From Sthenelais limicola (Eukaryota > Annelida > Polychaeta > Phyllodocida > Sigalionidae): 64,000 nucleotides of DNA. The notes beneath the pieces are model-generated. The model saw only the letters and a list, made by a program, of their open reading frames with translations. It ran no database searches and was not told where the DNA came from. The position numbers and the translations under genes are program-made. The stretch is taken from contig OW804094.1 of the NCBI GenBank assembly GCA_942159475.1, forward strand, positions 52,882,966-52,946,965. Direction: 5' to 3'. This document shows positions 1 through 11,207 of this stretch, piece after piece; the first letter of the stretch is position 1, and each line of letters starts with the position of its first letter.

Positions 1-1867
1 CACTCAGGTCGTTCGGTGATAAGTGGGCTATGTATCCATGAATGATCATGTTCAACCAGCATGATTGGTTTATAAAAGGACACCAATAAACCATGCATCG
101 TCATCAGCAAGCAAATTAAATCATTACAAGAATATTTATATTAAGCAGCTCTAAATTGTCGGGAGGGACTGCACCAGAGCAAATTAATCATTTAATTTAA
201 CCTTGGCTTTAGAAGCAAGACATCCGATTGAACCAGGAAAGGAAAAGGAAAAGGAAATAGGGAACAGATACAAAGATGTTGCATTAAGTATCCACCAAGG
301 TTTGCTCAAGAGAAGGACAATGAGAACAAAGTTTCATTGGCCCTAGGCTGTCTGAGTAGCTAAACTACATTTTTATGAATGAACATAATATTTTTCTTGG
401 TGTTCCTTTGAATATGTACCTGGCAGAGACGACGCGACAACGCTCAGTGGGGAGATATTTTCTGGTCATTTTGAAGAGCAGGAGAAAAGCTCTATTATGC
501 CTCATAGTCCATGAGTCGTCATGTCCTGAAGGCTCACTCAGCACTATTGGGAGATCTTCGGTTGCCCAAATGAGTGCATTTCATATATTTATATACACAG
601 AATTGGTATACATCGCACCAGTCACTAGGGTTAACTGGTCTTAAAATGAACGGGTACATAAGATTCCTCCTCAACAGATTATTTCAATAATATCAATTTT
701 ACTCATAAGAATTCGTCAATGATTTCAGGTATGGAGGAGGGGTAAAAAAGCATGTAAAGGTATGGTTAATCGTTCTTAGGCCAAGTGGGGTCTCTTTAGT
801 AAGGATAATTGGTAAACAAGGATACACATATATCAGAGATTATAGGACTGAGGTAGCTGCAGGCTTCAAGTTCAACTTGGCCAACTAAGGCTAGAGTATT
901 CCATCCTGGATTAATGAGTTAGGGTTTAGGGGCCTTTAGTTTAAATATCCTCAGCAATTCTTGAAATTTAATGATAAATTACAGAAATCGCCTAATATCC
1001 ATCCAAGCGTTCAACCTAACTAGCCATTCGGCCGTACATGAGTATAATGTTAGGTTAAGAGCTGCGATTTTTAGTCATTATTCAATCCGAACTATCTAGT
1101 ATAGCCAGATGTTTTGAGTACCCTAAATCATTTAAAGAATTTCAAACGGTCTGACCTAGAATTTCAGTTGTGGACTTATTGAAATTTCTATATATTTTTT
1201 TTCCCAGGGTTGAAAAAATCGCTTCGAAAACTTTTCAAAATATGGTTGTCCCTACATATATAATATATATATATTATATATATGGTTGTCCTTCACAATT
1301 TATTAACAACTCAAGGTCTATTCACATTTAAATTCACATTTAAGTTCCATTTATTTTTGGATATTATGGATATATTCGAAAAACATGTACCTAAAATGGG
1401 ATGGCTGAGCGAGTGCAGATCAGCACGTGATGATCAAATATGGAGGCCAATTATTACACGTAGTGTCGTCAGAGCCAGATTGTATACAGTATAGTATTCA
1501 GTTAGTTCACAATGGAGTCGTGTAATGGGTATTGATGTAAGAATTTATTTCCTTGGATAAACACTCGTGCAAAGAGCCTGTATTTAGTGCAATGTACATG
1601 TCATGATGTGTGCGAAGGAAATAAATGCGGCGTGAATGAGCAAAGTCAGGAGGAAGAGGAATTGTATAAATGTGGCGGTGGGATGGAGGGGCTGAAAAGT
1701 GCAGTGGCGATCACAGGCTTTGACACCTGTAGACGAGATTTCAAAATCAGTGTTCTAACCAGAAATATTTCTCAGAGTGTGAGAACTTTGCTGAGTAAAT
1801 TGGTTAGATTGTATCACTCATTTAATCTTCAACGTACATGAATATTGTTAAATCTATTTATTTATGT
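1..1867. other. intergenic, no supported gene
   Basis: AT-rich sequence with only short, low-complexity open frames and no recognisable domain. A TA-rich tract at about 1255-1283 is flanked by two copies of ATATGGTTGTCC, which looks like a small local duplication. I see no coding exon, RNA gene or clear mobile element here. Confidence 0.6.
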
Positions 1868-2221
1868 ATTGTAATATTTTAGAATTTTGAGAGACTTACC
1901 CGTTAGGCAGTAAGTTGAATTAAAATTATGATATTTTCGAGGCAACTCGAGGGGTTGCAGGGAATACATGAGAACCGATGCGGACGCGTCACGTGACATC
2001 AGGCTTTCGATTTAGCTGGAAAAGTTTTTTTTGGGGGTATCCAGATAGAATTTTGAGTACTTACCCATAACCGCATGGCAGGTTTTAAGTTGATTATGAA
2101 TACTGGGCTGGGATCAGGGAGGGCATGTATTCCCTGCAACCCCTCGAGTTGCCTCGAAAATATCATAATTTTAATTCAACTTACTGCCTAACGGGTAAGT
2201 CTCTCAAAATTCTAAAATATT
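1868..2221. repeat. palindromic DIRS-related remnant
   Basis: A long inverted repeat: about 1868-1972 is the near-exact reverse complement of about 2100-2221, with a spacer of roughly 130 bases. The arms carry CGAGGCAACTCGAGGGG followed by GAATACATG. The ends of the neighbouring DIRS element carry a diverged form of the same motif (inverted at 2219-2265 and 7107-7154). Bases 1969-2003 also match, inverted, 7080-7111 just inside the far end of that element. I infer a non-autonomous or collapsed DIRS copy abutting the larger element, which may have inserted into its right arm end. Confidence 0.6.
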
Positions 2222-2351
2222 TTCTCGCCAACTCTCTAGGGGTTGGCTGAGAATACATGAGAACTTTAGAGCACCAGAAATTTTCCAGCGCTCAGAGAGA
2301 CCACACATAAAACCATTAAGCGAGTGTAATATACTTACATATGGAGCAGGC

Positions 2352-3564
2352 TTAGCGCCTGGTCGCATCATCTAGGAGAGCCTCTGCCACTCTGTGGGTT
2401 TGTTTCTCCTCAATGCTCTTGTGGTAATGTTTTGCGAAAGAGTCCTCGCAATGCCATCCGGCGTTTTTCATAATGAGATTCAGTTGAACTCCACATCTTG
2501 ATGCCGCTGACGCAGAGGCGCCACGCGTGGAATGAGATTTATACTTAGATATGTTAATCCCCGACATCCTTAAGACTTCCAAGGTCCAACGTGCTAACGT
2601 GTCCCTTGAAATAGGTCCATAAGGTCTTATATAACTCACTAGTAATTGACCTTTGCCTTTTCTTTCCGGGCCCGTCCGGATAAGATAGGCTTTAACAGCT
2701 CTTACAATACACAACTTTGGCTCTTTTGAATAGTCTCTCAAAATCACCCGAGTCCAAAGGGTCGCCGACCCTGTTGTGTTTGAGGAGTTTCTTCATTTTA
2801 AAAGTAATAAAATGTTTGTTTGAGTCCAAACCTTCCAATTGGAGATCTATTATAGTCTGGCCCCGTTGCGATGTTACAAGAAGCAACAATACTGCTACCT
2901 TAAAGGACAGCAGTTTCATAGACAGTCTATCATTATAGGGCCATGAGAGAAACAAGTCAAATACCTTGTTCACGTCCCAAAACGAGGAATAGCGCGGCTG
3001 AGGAGGGTTCCTCTCATAAGCCGCTTTCACTAATAAACAAACTACTCTCTGTTGCCCTACAGGCTTATCCTTGAACTCAGGCAAGATATGTCCTAATGCC
3101 GACCGGGCCGAGTTTATCGCTCCATGGCCACAGCCTTGTTCAGTCAATATACGAAGAAATTTACAAACCTCTGGGACAGAGGGGTTTAATAGGCGAACTT
3201 TATGTTCTACACAAAAAAGGGCCCACTTTCGGATATAAGTAGTGTATAGCCTCTTGGTGGATGGACGCCATGCGTCCATTATTAATAGGATGGTCTTTGG
3301 GTCGTAGCCTTGCCTTTTGAGCACCTCCATTACAAAAGGAATGCCTCCAGGGGGCTTTTTGAGAAGTCTTCCGCGTTGCGGGGGCTTCCGTGCGCTATTA
3401 AGTTGTTTGGCGCTCTTCTGAATTGCAACCTGTCCCGAGCATGTTTCCTTGCTAGGGTTGTCCAGGGTTGAGTCACCCAAGCCGGCATTATTAGAACTGA
3501 TGGTATGTGCTCGTCCAATAACCGTCTCAGGACTTTCCCTGTCAGGCTGAAAGGAGGGAAACAA
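2352..3564 (-). pseudogene. DIRS tyrosine recombinase, frameshifted
   Basis: Tyrosine recombinase that would integrate the circular DIRS DNA. The upstream frame (3564-2692) has an N-terminal SAM-like core-binding region and the first catalytic arginine in TSQRGQTI. The downstream frame (2747-2352) has the H-x-x-R box (HSTRGASA), the second histidine region AGWHCEDSF and the nucleophile in KHYHKS. Together the R, H-x-x-R, H/W and Y residues are present. The two frames overlap by about 55 bases, with the break near 2720-2745 at a short A/T run. It lies directly downstream of RNase H and ends just inside the left inverted repeat. Confidence 0.87.
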
Positions 3565-3607
3565 TAAATCAGGTTAGCGTTGAAATTCCAATCCATTGAG
3601 AATGCAT

Positions 3608-5229
3608 CTACCCGCCAGGCCTCTGGTTCGGTCTCCAGGAAACAAAGGTCTCACATTTGTTATTAATCCTAGATGCAAACAGGTCAATTTCCGGAACGCC
3701 CCATTTATTGCAGATCTTTGCAAAATGTTTATCGCTCAATTCCCACTCTATATCATCCGAGAAATGTCTTGAGGCTGTGTCCGCCCTGACATTATCTACA
3801 CCTGGGATGTGTGCTATGGAGATCCAAATGTTTCTAAACTCGCACCAGTTCCAAATGTCATATGCTAAAGCGTTACATCTGTTGGATCTTACTCCACCCA
3901 TATTTTTTACATAAGCCAGTGCAGTAGTGTTATCAGTTAACACTCTTACGTGGCAGTCTGTCTCAGGGACTAGACTCCTAAGGCCATGAAAAATCGCTTT
4001 AAGTTCCAGGACATTTATATGGTCATCCCATTCGTCGGGTAGCCATCTCCCTCCCGCTGAATTTGGGTCTCTATACGCTCCCCAACCTGCTAGTGAAGCA
4101 TCAGTCTCAATTTCTATTGAGGGAGGAGGGGTGTTAATAACTTTCCTCGCTAGAGGGAAAGTATTCCTCCAGTACAAAATGTCTTGTACTCCCCTCCAAG
4201 AAATAGTCATCGACTTGTCAAAGTTACCTTTGTTCTCAGCTAGTGCATAATTTTTATCACATTCTAACCATTTGATATGGGCTTGCCCGTATTGAATGGC
4301 TGGAGTATAGGCTATCATAAGTCCTACTATCCCTGCTACTTCCCTTATAGAGGGTCTGGACTTGTTCAGAACATCGGAAGTCGCTCTTAGGAATTTATCA
4401 ATTTTTCCCTGAGTCGGCTCCACAGTCATTTGCTCTGAGTCCAAGAGGAAACCTAAAAATAGCAATTTTTTGGTTGGGACTTTTAGACTTCGTTTGGTTT
4501 ATTACAAAACCTAGTTGGCCTAACAGATTTTCCAAGGCAATGAGAGTGTTCTCACACTCCTCAAAAGAATCTGACATAGCAAACAAGTCGTCTAGGTATG
4601 CAAAGCATTGGTGTCCTTGTTGCCTCAAGGAGGCAAACACCACAGTCATAATTTTCTTAAAAAATTAGAGGGGCACAGGTAAGCCCATTGGGCATACCCT
4701 GGAATTGATATAATCTGTCTTCCCAGTAAAATCTAAAGAATTTACCAAAGTCAGGGTGGATGCCTACTGAAAAGTAAGCATCCTTCAAATCAATAGACCC
4801 CATGTAACAGTCTTTACGCATCATAGAAAGGGTGGTGCCTAAATGGCTCATCTTAAAATGAACATATTTTACACATTTATTGAGTAGTGTAAGGTCTAGT
4901 ATTACCCTAAATGTTCCATTTTGTTTTGGTCTGAGGAATACATTAGAAATGTATTCCCCTCGTTCAGGGTGTACTTCCCTAACGATACCCTTATCTAAAA
5001 ACTTTAGTACTGCCTGGGACATAGCTACATGTTCATGAGGTAACATTCTGAAAGGATGTGGGACCCATTTTTGTTCTGGCTGTATTTCAAAATCTATTGT
5101 AATACCCTTGACCATACCCAGGACCCATCGGTCCGAGGTAATCAGTCGCCAATTATGTAAACAATTTGCTATGTTACCCGCAGTAAACTTCTCTTCCTGA
5201 AAGGTTGAGACAAAGTTTGTGGGGCTCAC
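3608..5229 (-). pseudogene. DIRS reverse transcriptase and RNase H, frameshifted
   Basis: Reverse transcriptase followed by RNase H, copying element RNA into DNA. The 5' frame (5229-4657) has the finger and palm motifs, including IDLKDAYFSVGIHP and the QGMPNGLTCAP block. The middle frame (4649-4398) carries the catalytic YLDD box (FAYLDDLF). The last frame (4465-3608) holds RNase H with TDASLAGWGAY, an acidic LELKAI helix, TDNTTALAYV and HIPGVDNVRADTASR. That order is typical of DIRS elements. The two frame changes fall at a run of A/T near 4655 and another near 4460. They could be real inactivating indels or homopolymer errors. Confidence 0.88.
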
Positions 5230-5240
5230 CTGTCGAGTTA

Positions 5241-6754
5241 CTACTTTTTCTGGGAGCCCTTCTTCTGAAAATCCGACCCAGAAGATGGCGTATCCACTTT
5301 TTTATCGTCAGCCTTTTGATTGTTCTGTGACTGCCACTTAGAGTTGGAGTTGGCATTCCTGCCTCCCCTGCCCCCGCCTCTACCAGCACCACCGCCTCTA
5401 GGTTTCCCTTTGCCTCCTCGTTTAGAGCTGGGTTGACCCTTGGCGTTCCCTTCAGCGGGACGTTTAGGTGGAGGTTTCTCTAACTTCTTCATAAGCTTAG
5501 ATGTGGCTTCAGCTTTTTTAACTGCTTCATCCAATTTTCCCCCGTACAGAAATTGGGGATCACCATCCTCCATATTGAGGAGAGCAGTGGCACAGGTAGT
5601 CTCGATCTTAGGTTTGATGGACTCCCTTCGTTTCCTGGTTAGGCCCTGGTGCACTGAGCCTAGGTAAGAGATAACATCGATCATCCGACCACTGACATCA
5701 TTCATCTCTTTGTTCTGGTCACCTTGGCGCATGATCACCTCACAGATGGGAGCAAGCGCATTCATAGCCGCCGCAACCCCTTTGTGGATTGCGGCCAAGC
5801 CCACTTCCATGTGTTTGCAGAAGTTATCCCTCTGAAACACTTCCAGTCCACTTATATCAGACTCTAAGGCTGGGGCGCAAGACACAGGCACATTTTCCGG
5901 AGGCGGGTACTTTTTGTAAGCGTCATCCATGTCTTGTATCTTGAACTTTTGGGCTAACTTAAGTCCATACAGTCTCTTGATATAAGAGTGAGCTTTAGGT
6001 CCTAGTGCCTGCTCTGCCTCTTTTTCTTCCAACTGCGCTTTTATGGCGTCTGCTAGAGCGCCAGAAAACACTTCCTCCTCCTCCTCCTCTTCCTCTTCTT
6101 CCTCCAACTCCTCCTCACTCTCCTCATACACCTGTTCCTCCACCATCTGTGGTGAAGGCGACTTGGTGGGAGGGGGTTTTCCTTGAGCTGCCTGAGCTTT
6201 GACCGGAGTTTTATGAGCAGAAGTGGACGCAGTGGCCGCTGCCTGAGCTGCCTGACCCTGTACCTGTGGGTACTGGTGTGGCGGCGGAGGTGGGGGAGGG
6301 GGGTTTGGTTGCCATGACCACCCCGGGTACTGCTGGTGTGCAGGAGGATGAGGGGGAGGGTTAAAGCCTCCTCCTTGTCCGTAATTAGGTTGAAACTGGT
6401 TGTAACCGCCTGGGTAGCCATTTTGATTCTGGCTCGTGAAACCGTAATTTCCTCCTGCTGGCTGTTGAAATTGCCCATCGATCCTTGGTTACTTTGAAAA
6501 CCTTGGAAACCACTCTGATGATGTTGGTTCTGAGCGAAACCTTGGTTTTGGGAAGACTGATTGAAGTTATACCTGTCGTTCCTCTCAAAATCGTCAAAAC
6601 AATGACCGATACCAAGGAGGCCGGTAGCCATAGGACCGTCCGAATTCAAACCTTTTGAGGGGTTTGAACCTTTCGGGGATGATTCGGAAATAGCTCCAGT
6701 ATCCATGTCCAAGCAGGAGTTTGCTTCTTGTAAAGATGCAATCGTTGAACTCAT
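5241..6754 (-). pseudogene. DIRS gag-like protein, one frameshift
   Basis: The probable structural ORF of the DIRS element. The N-terminal hundred or so residues (6754 down to about 6460) are rich in Gln, Asn, Phe and Gly. The same style of sequence, Gly/Tyr/Asn then Pro-rich, continues in another frame down to 5241, so one indel lies near 6455 in a GGAGGAAA context. The downstream part has a run of about 20 acidic residues (around 6060-6130), a helical middle region and a Gly/Arg/Lys-rich tail (about 5250-5420) that would suit nucleic-acid binding. Assignment as gag rests on position upstream of RT and on composition. There is no zinc knuckle, and DIRS gag proteins are poorly conserved. The 5' ATG lies just after an in-frame stop. 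Confidence 0.65.
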
Positions 6755-7488
6755 TCCCCTAAAAAGGAAAGAATGAGAAAAAACAGCTTTAATAGGAGCG
6801 TTCAGTCAAAGACAAGGAGGAAGTGTGGTACACAGGCCCATGCCTCCTCCAGTACATTCAACAAGTGGTCGGGGACGAACCCAGCTAACAACCACCGTTC
6901 CAAAAGCAACTAAACTTCAGAAAAACAAGTTTTTCTTAAGTCTAGTTATGCACTACTATTCCACCAACGAAATAGTCGTGTTAAAAATTTGAAAAAATTC
7001 AAAAGAGTGACTAAAGTGTACTAAAATACTTACACTCGGTACGAAGCACATGTGATGGTCACGATGAACGAAGCGTCTACTGATGTCATGTGACGCATCC
7101 GCGTCGGTTCTCATGTATTCTCAGCCAACCCCTAGAGAGTTGGCGAGAAAATATTGTCATTTCTGTAATATTTGTCTTGGATCTATTGCAAATATGGTGT
7201 CACCACAAAATAAGAGTCCAAATATTTTTTTCAAAAAGCTGCGAGCACAAACCCGGTACAGGAGAGAGGGCTGAAAGAGGATAGACTAAAAATTTTAAAA
7301 ATATATATGCACGGTTAAATTAAAAAGTATGATTAACAGATATTTATTATATGCGCATTTTCATTTATGAGGTGCAATAAGTGGGGTGCTATACAAATAT
7401 TCACGTACTATATGAACTACTTCGTCACCAAGTTGGCTACTTTTTTCAGATTTTACACATCAAGTTTTCTACCCATATAATAAATATA

Positions 7489-7560
7489 GAATGGAACTCG
7501 CCTGCAATAATCGAAAATTTATTGGACTCGTTTTCGATTATTGCCGGCTTGTTCCATTCT
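7489..7560. ncRNA. microRNA-precursor-like hairpin
   Basis: Bases 7489-7518 pair with 7531-7560 over 30 positions with three mismatches in two small symmetric bulges, leaving a 12-base loop. The stem continues imperfectly into flanking TATA-rich sequence. Size and bulge geometry resemble an animal pre-miRNA, but I do not recognise a mature sequence. A small palindromic transposon remnant gives the same picture. Strand cannot be chosen from sequence alone. Confidence 0.35.
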
Positions 7561-7596
7561 CTCTATATATAGTTTCATGGATAGAGTTATCAGTGG

Positions 7597-8828
7597 TCGA
7601 AATAAGGAATAAAAACAGGTTGCCCACCCGGGCAAGCTACTGACAAAATCAGGTTGCCCGCCAGAATTTTTGGTTGCCCCCCAGAAATGTTCCAGTTTAA
7701 ATTTAATTTCGTGTAGTTATTCAGTCTAAAATTGAAGAGGGAAAAGTGTTATTTTTAGGGTTTCTACCACTTCTATGATGTTCTTAAACTCATAGTAGGC
7801 CTAGATTTTGATGAACAAATAGAATCGGAAAGAGAATATTTTTAATTTGGCAAAATTTAGTCTTTATCAATGGTGGAATTCATGGGATATCTGTAAATTG
7901 TTGTAAGTTTTTATAAAATATGGATCTTAGTGCATGTATTCTAATTAGATTATTCAAGGCTTTAGAAGGCATATCTAATGTTTTATTTAAACTTAGAAAT
8001 GGCCGTTTATAGGAGCCTTTCCAGTGGAAAATTCGTGGAGAATTACCATGGTTGCTGCAGTCATTAAATGTCAGTAATTTGGAGTTTGGGGGACCTTAAA
8101 AGTTAGTAATCTTCTTGAATGTTTTCCTACAGATTTAGAGATTGATTAGGTAAAATATTCTTTAGAATACAGGAACAAAGAAGTATATTCATTCATCTCA
8201 AATGCAGAGGCGCTCCACCCTGTGGACAAGTGAGGTCTGGAGCCCCCAAGCCCCCCCCCCCCCCCCCAGGAATTTTTAGATGTGCAATCGTGAAATCTGA
8301 GGCCATTTGTAAATTGTTTTGCAGGCTGTTTCTGTAAGTTTGGGGAAGAAATAAACTTTTTTTCTCAAGGTTTAAACATGTTTTCTAACCCATGTCAAAA
8401 GAAGCGTTTGCAAATCACTTATGCATTATATTCTATGTTTATAATTTCTCTCTCAAATATCATTTCCAAAGTTGTTGTGTCAGGGTAACCCCTGAAAGAA
8501 ATTTTAAAGCTTTAACTGCCAACTTGAGAAAGCATTCAAGGCCAAGAAGCCTGAGATATTCTGTGTCCAAGTATGATGTATGCTAAAGGCGTTGAGAAAA
8601 TTTTAGCAAAATGACAGCTATTTTAGGGCATTCTGATGATTTTGAGGAGAGCCAGAACCAAATAATAACCAAAGAATATTTAATCTTAATTAAACATTTC
8701 TACTGAAAATATAACCACCAGAATCCTGCTGTAATTATAGCTTGCCCAGGCGGGCAAGCTTGTGGTCAAAACAACTTGCCCGCCACGATTTTTACTTGCC
8801 AAATGGCCCGGGCAAGCTCTTATTTCGA
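7597..8828. mobile_element. possible non-autonomous inverted-repeat element
   Basis: The segment begins with TCGAAATAAG and ends with its complement CTTATTTCGA. Inside both ends are related palindromic blocks built on TTGCCC and GGGCAAG (about 7617-7680 and 8742-8816), in opposite orientations. No transposase ORF is visible, and I could not find a convincing target-site duplication. The interior is AT-rich non-coding sequence with a run of C at about 8253-8268. Superfamily unknown. Confidence 0.4.
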
Positions 8829-8839
8829 ACATTGGTTAT

Positions 8840-10040
8840 ATATAAACGGAGAAAGGAAGAGGTCGGGAATTGGAAAAAGGGGCAGAGAGATACTTTTGGT
8901 ATGATAGGATCCTTTTACATTCTGGACGGTTTCATTATGCGTGCGACGCCGGGCAATCATTATGCCCCAAAGGGAGAAGCTATCTAAGATATCATATTTA
9001 TGTTGTTAGAAGCCTGAGGATATCACGATGTACAAGGGCAATATTCCCCAGGCTCAAGTACCAACATGCTCCTGCTGTTCAGCACATCCGCCCCATCGCT
9101 ACATAGTTAATCTTTCACAAGAATTCTAGGAATTGGCATAATTCCCAACATAAATCTTACGAAATATTTAAGCCAACGTCTCTATACATATTATTGCCAC
9201 ACACCTGACATAAACTTTCTAGTATAAGATCAATAGTTCAGTTCCTGATTATCCAAATAGGCAATTATTCCAAAATACTCCCTATGAGCAATCCATCCAT
9301 ACCGCACTTGAAAAAGGTAACGTACACATACCAATTTACACATGTACACAAGTAGGGCCTATAATTAATGATTTCCTCAAGTATGAATAACTTTGGCTAA
9401 GACATAATCCCTACGCTGAATATTAAACACTATTTATAGCTATAAACATGCTTTGGTTATTAAAATCATTCTTTAGATTAGATTAGAGAATTCTTTATTC
9501 AACAAATAGTTCGTAACCTTCAAATGTTAATGTAAATCAATATACCACGGGGCACCTGGAAAGACCTACTATGAGTTGACAGGAACACCCTATTTCTCAT
9601 CAACTATATTGTAAAATGTGAAAGAGAAATAAAAATACTTATACATAGAGGTAGCTAGAGGTCTACCAGGTCATTCTTAACCTTATTTCCTTGGCTACTA
9701 CTAAAGTATTGCTATATAAAGTATGGCTACTACTAAAGTATTTAGTACTACTAAAGTACTTGAACCGATACTTCCATCACATTGTTCATATTGATTATTG
9801 AGTCACAACCCGTATGCACACTGCGCGTCAACGCAAGTATAGACCCAGTTATCATGGTCTAGCCTGCTTACAAAGACCAGCCTCCCAAAGCAGGGCCGAC
9901 TGAGAAAACGAAAGGAGTAAAGCTTTGCTGGGAGGATGACAAAGACCGATATTAGTTCCATAGCCGGTCAGCTGTGTAGGAATTTCTCGGGTTTTCTAAT
10001 CCTAATTTGGGGAATTAATAATGTTCAGACCCTGTACTTT
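8840..10040. other. intergenic, no supported gene
   Basis: AT-rich sequence without recognisable coding exons. Short direct repeats such as CTACTACTAAAGTA near 9690-9760 are the only structure seen. It may contain intron or 3' sequence of the minus-strand gene at 10.1-11.2 kb, but I could not identify another exon. Confidence 0.5.
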
Positions 10041-10143
10041 CTTTCATTGACTTCAAAAGCAAGTAAAATGGAAGTAGTTAAGGATATGCAATAGATAATA
10101 TCTTTTCTGACAATGAGAAATAAAAGAATTGTTATGTTCATAC

Positions 10144-11207
10144 GTTCGTACGACAACTGGGAAGGCAGCATCCTTTTTTATGAGTAAAACATCATTTAAT
10201 GCTTGAACTGAAGTGAACTGGAGTAAGGTGTTAGGAGGAATGATGGAAACTGTCCTTACCTTGTTAAGTATACCACTAACTGGTGTTATTTGAGGCGGAC
10301 CAACAACACTGTCAATATCTTCATAAACAGACTCGGGCTCCCCACTTATCGGACATAATTCCTCCTTACAATCCAGCTGTTCGTTACTGCGGTAACACCT
10401 CAGAGCATGGAAATTGTTAACACAACTTAAAGTTTGGCTGCCGGTTGGAGGAGACCAAGTTTTCCTCCTTGATGCAATAAGTAATCCTTCCTGACCGTTG
10501 CCATACAATTTGCACCAGTTTGGTGGTGGCTTTATTGAAGGTCGATTCTCTTTCGGTGGTAGTAGCTTATTCTGAAGAGTGGTATATATTTCCTGCTCTG
10601 GTATTGCCCTGTATAATAGGTTATCTCCCCCTAATACATGTTTTGGCGAATCCAAACCTTGCTTGACATCAATATCAGGAGTTCCAGCAGACCTAGGCGA
10701 CTTGCCAGAGCGTGAGGACGACCTAGAGTCGTACCTTTGACTGCGTTTGTACTGATTTGCATGTTGTCCATTATTCTGGTTAGAATCCTTATAAGCTGGT
10801 CCTTTGAGGCCAGCGAGGGAATCTAGTGAACTTTCCAAGTCTACACTTCTGCTTAGGGGAGATAGGGTTAATCGCGGGGGCTCCTTCTCTCGAACATTGT
10901 AACTATCCCTAGGAGGGACAGTTTGAAGACTTCTTCTCCTAGCCCTGTCCATTCTGCCACTATTAGGACTGGGTCTGAATTCATTTGAATGATCTAAATA
11001 CTCAAGCGAAGACTGGAAACGTTCCTCGGGTGGAAACATACATTTAGCCTCCTGGGTGTATGACGAGTACGAAGAGTTGCCAGGAGGGGAATAATAGACA
11101 CTGTCCGTGGAATCATAGTGTGTTGGGGCATCTTCAGGGAAAAGGATATCTTGAGAGCCTGAGAAGGGAGCAGCCTTACCAGCCATCATGCCCACACCCT
11201 CCTCCAT
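10144..11207 (-). CDS. large 5' coding exon of an unidentified host gene
   Basis: An uninterrupted minus-strand frame of about 355 codons starts at an ATG at 11207 and reaches possible splice donors at 10151 (GTACGA) or 10143 (GTATGA). The few codons beyond 10144 are probably intron. The protein is mostly disordered and rich in Ser, Pro, Tyr and Arg. It includes repeated Ser/Tyr blocks, an RSSSRSGKSPRS basic stretch near residue 165, and proline-rich segments with PPPNW. These are typical of a cytoplasmic scaffold or signalling adaptor. The last 40 or so residues turn hydrophobic (LLQFTSVQALNDVLLIKK), suggesting entry into a folded domain continued in a later exon. A faint resemblance to the start of a CABIT domain (THEMIS/GAREM family) is only a guess. 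Codon use and length argue for a real gene. The family is not recognised. Confidence 0.6.

Larger units (their letters stand above)
2214..7156 (-). mobile_element. DIRS-type retrotransposon, minus strand
   Basis: About 4.9 kb, bounded by inverted repeats of roughly 45-50 bases (2214-2265 and 7107-7155) containing CCAACTCTCTAGGGGTTGG. Reading on the minus strand the order is a gag-like ORF, then reverse transcriptase plus RNase H, then a tyrosine recombinase. Inverted ends plus a tyrosine recombinase instead of a DDE integrase define the DIRS order, which integrates through a circular DNA intermediate without a target-site duplication (established for the group). All three coding regions carry small frameshifts, so this copy looks inactive unless those are assembly errors. 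No adenine methyltransferase domain, which some DIRS elements carry, was seen. Confidence 0.88.

Noticed and set aside
10053..11207. CABIT-domain (THEMIS/GAREM) protein
   Set aside because: Only a short hydrophobic end is loosely similar; too weak to name the gene.
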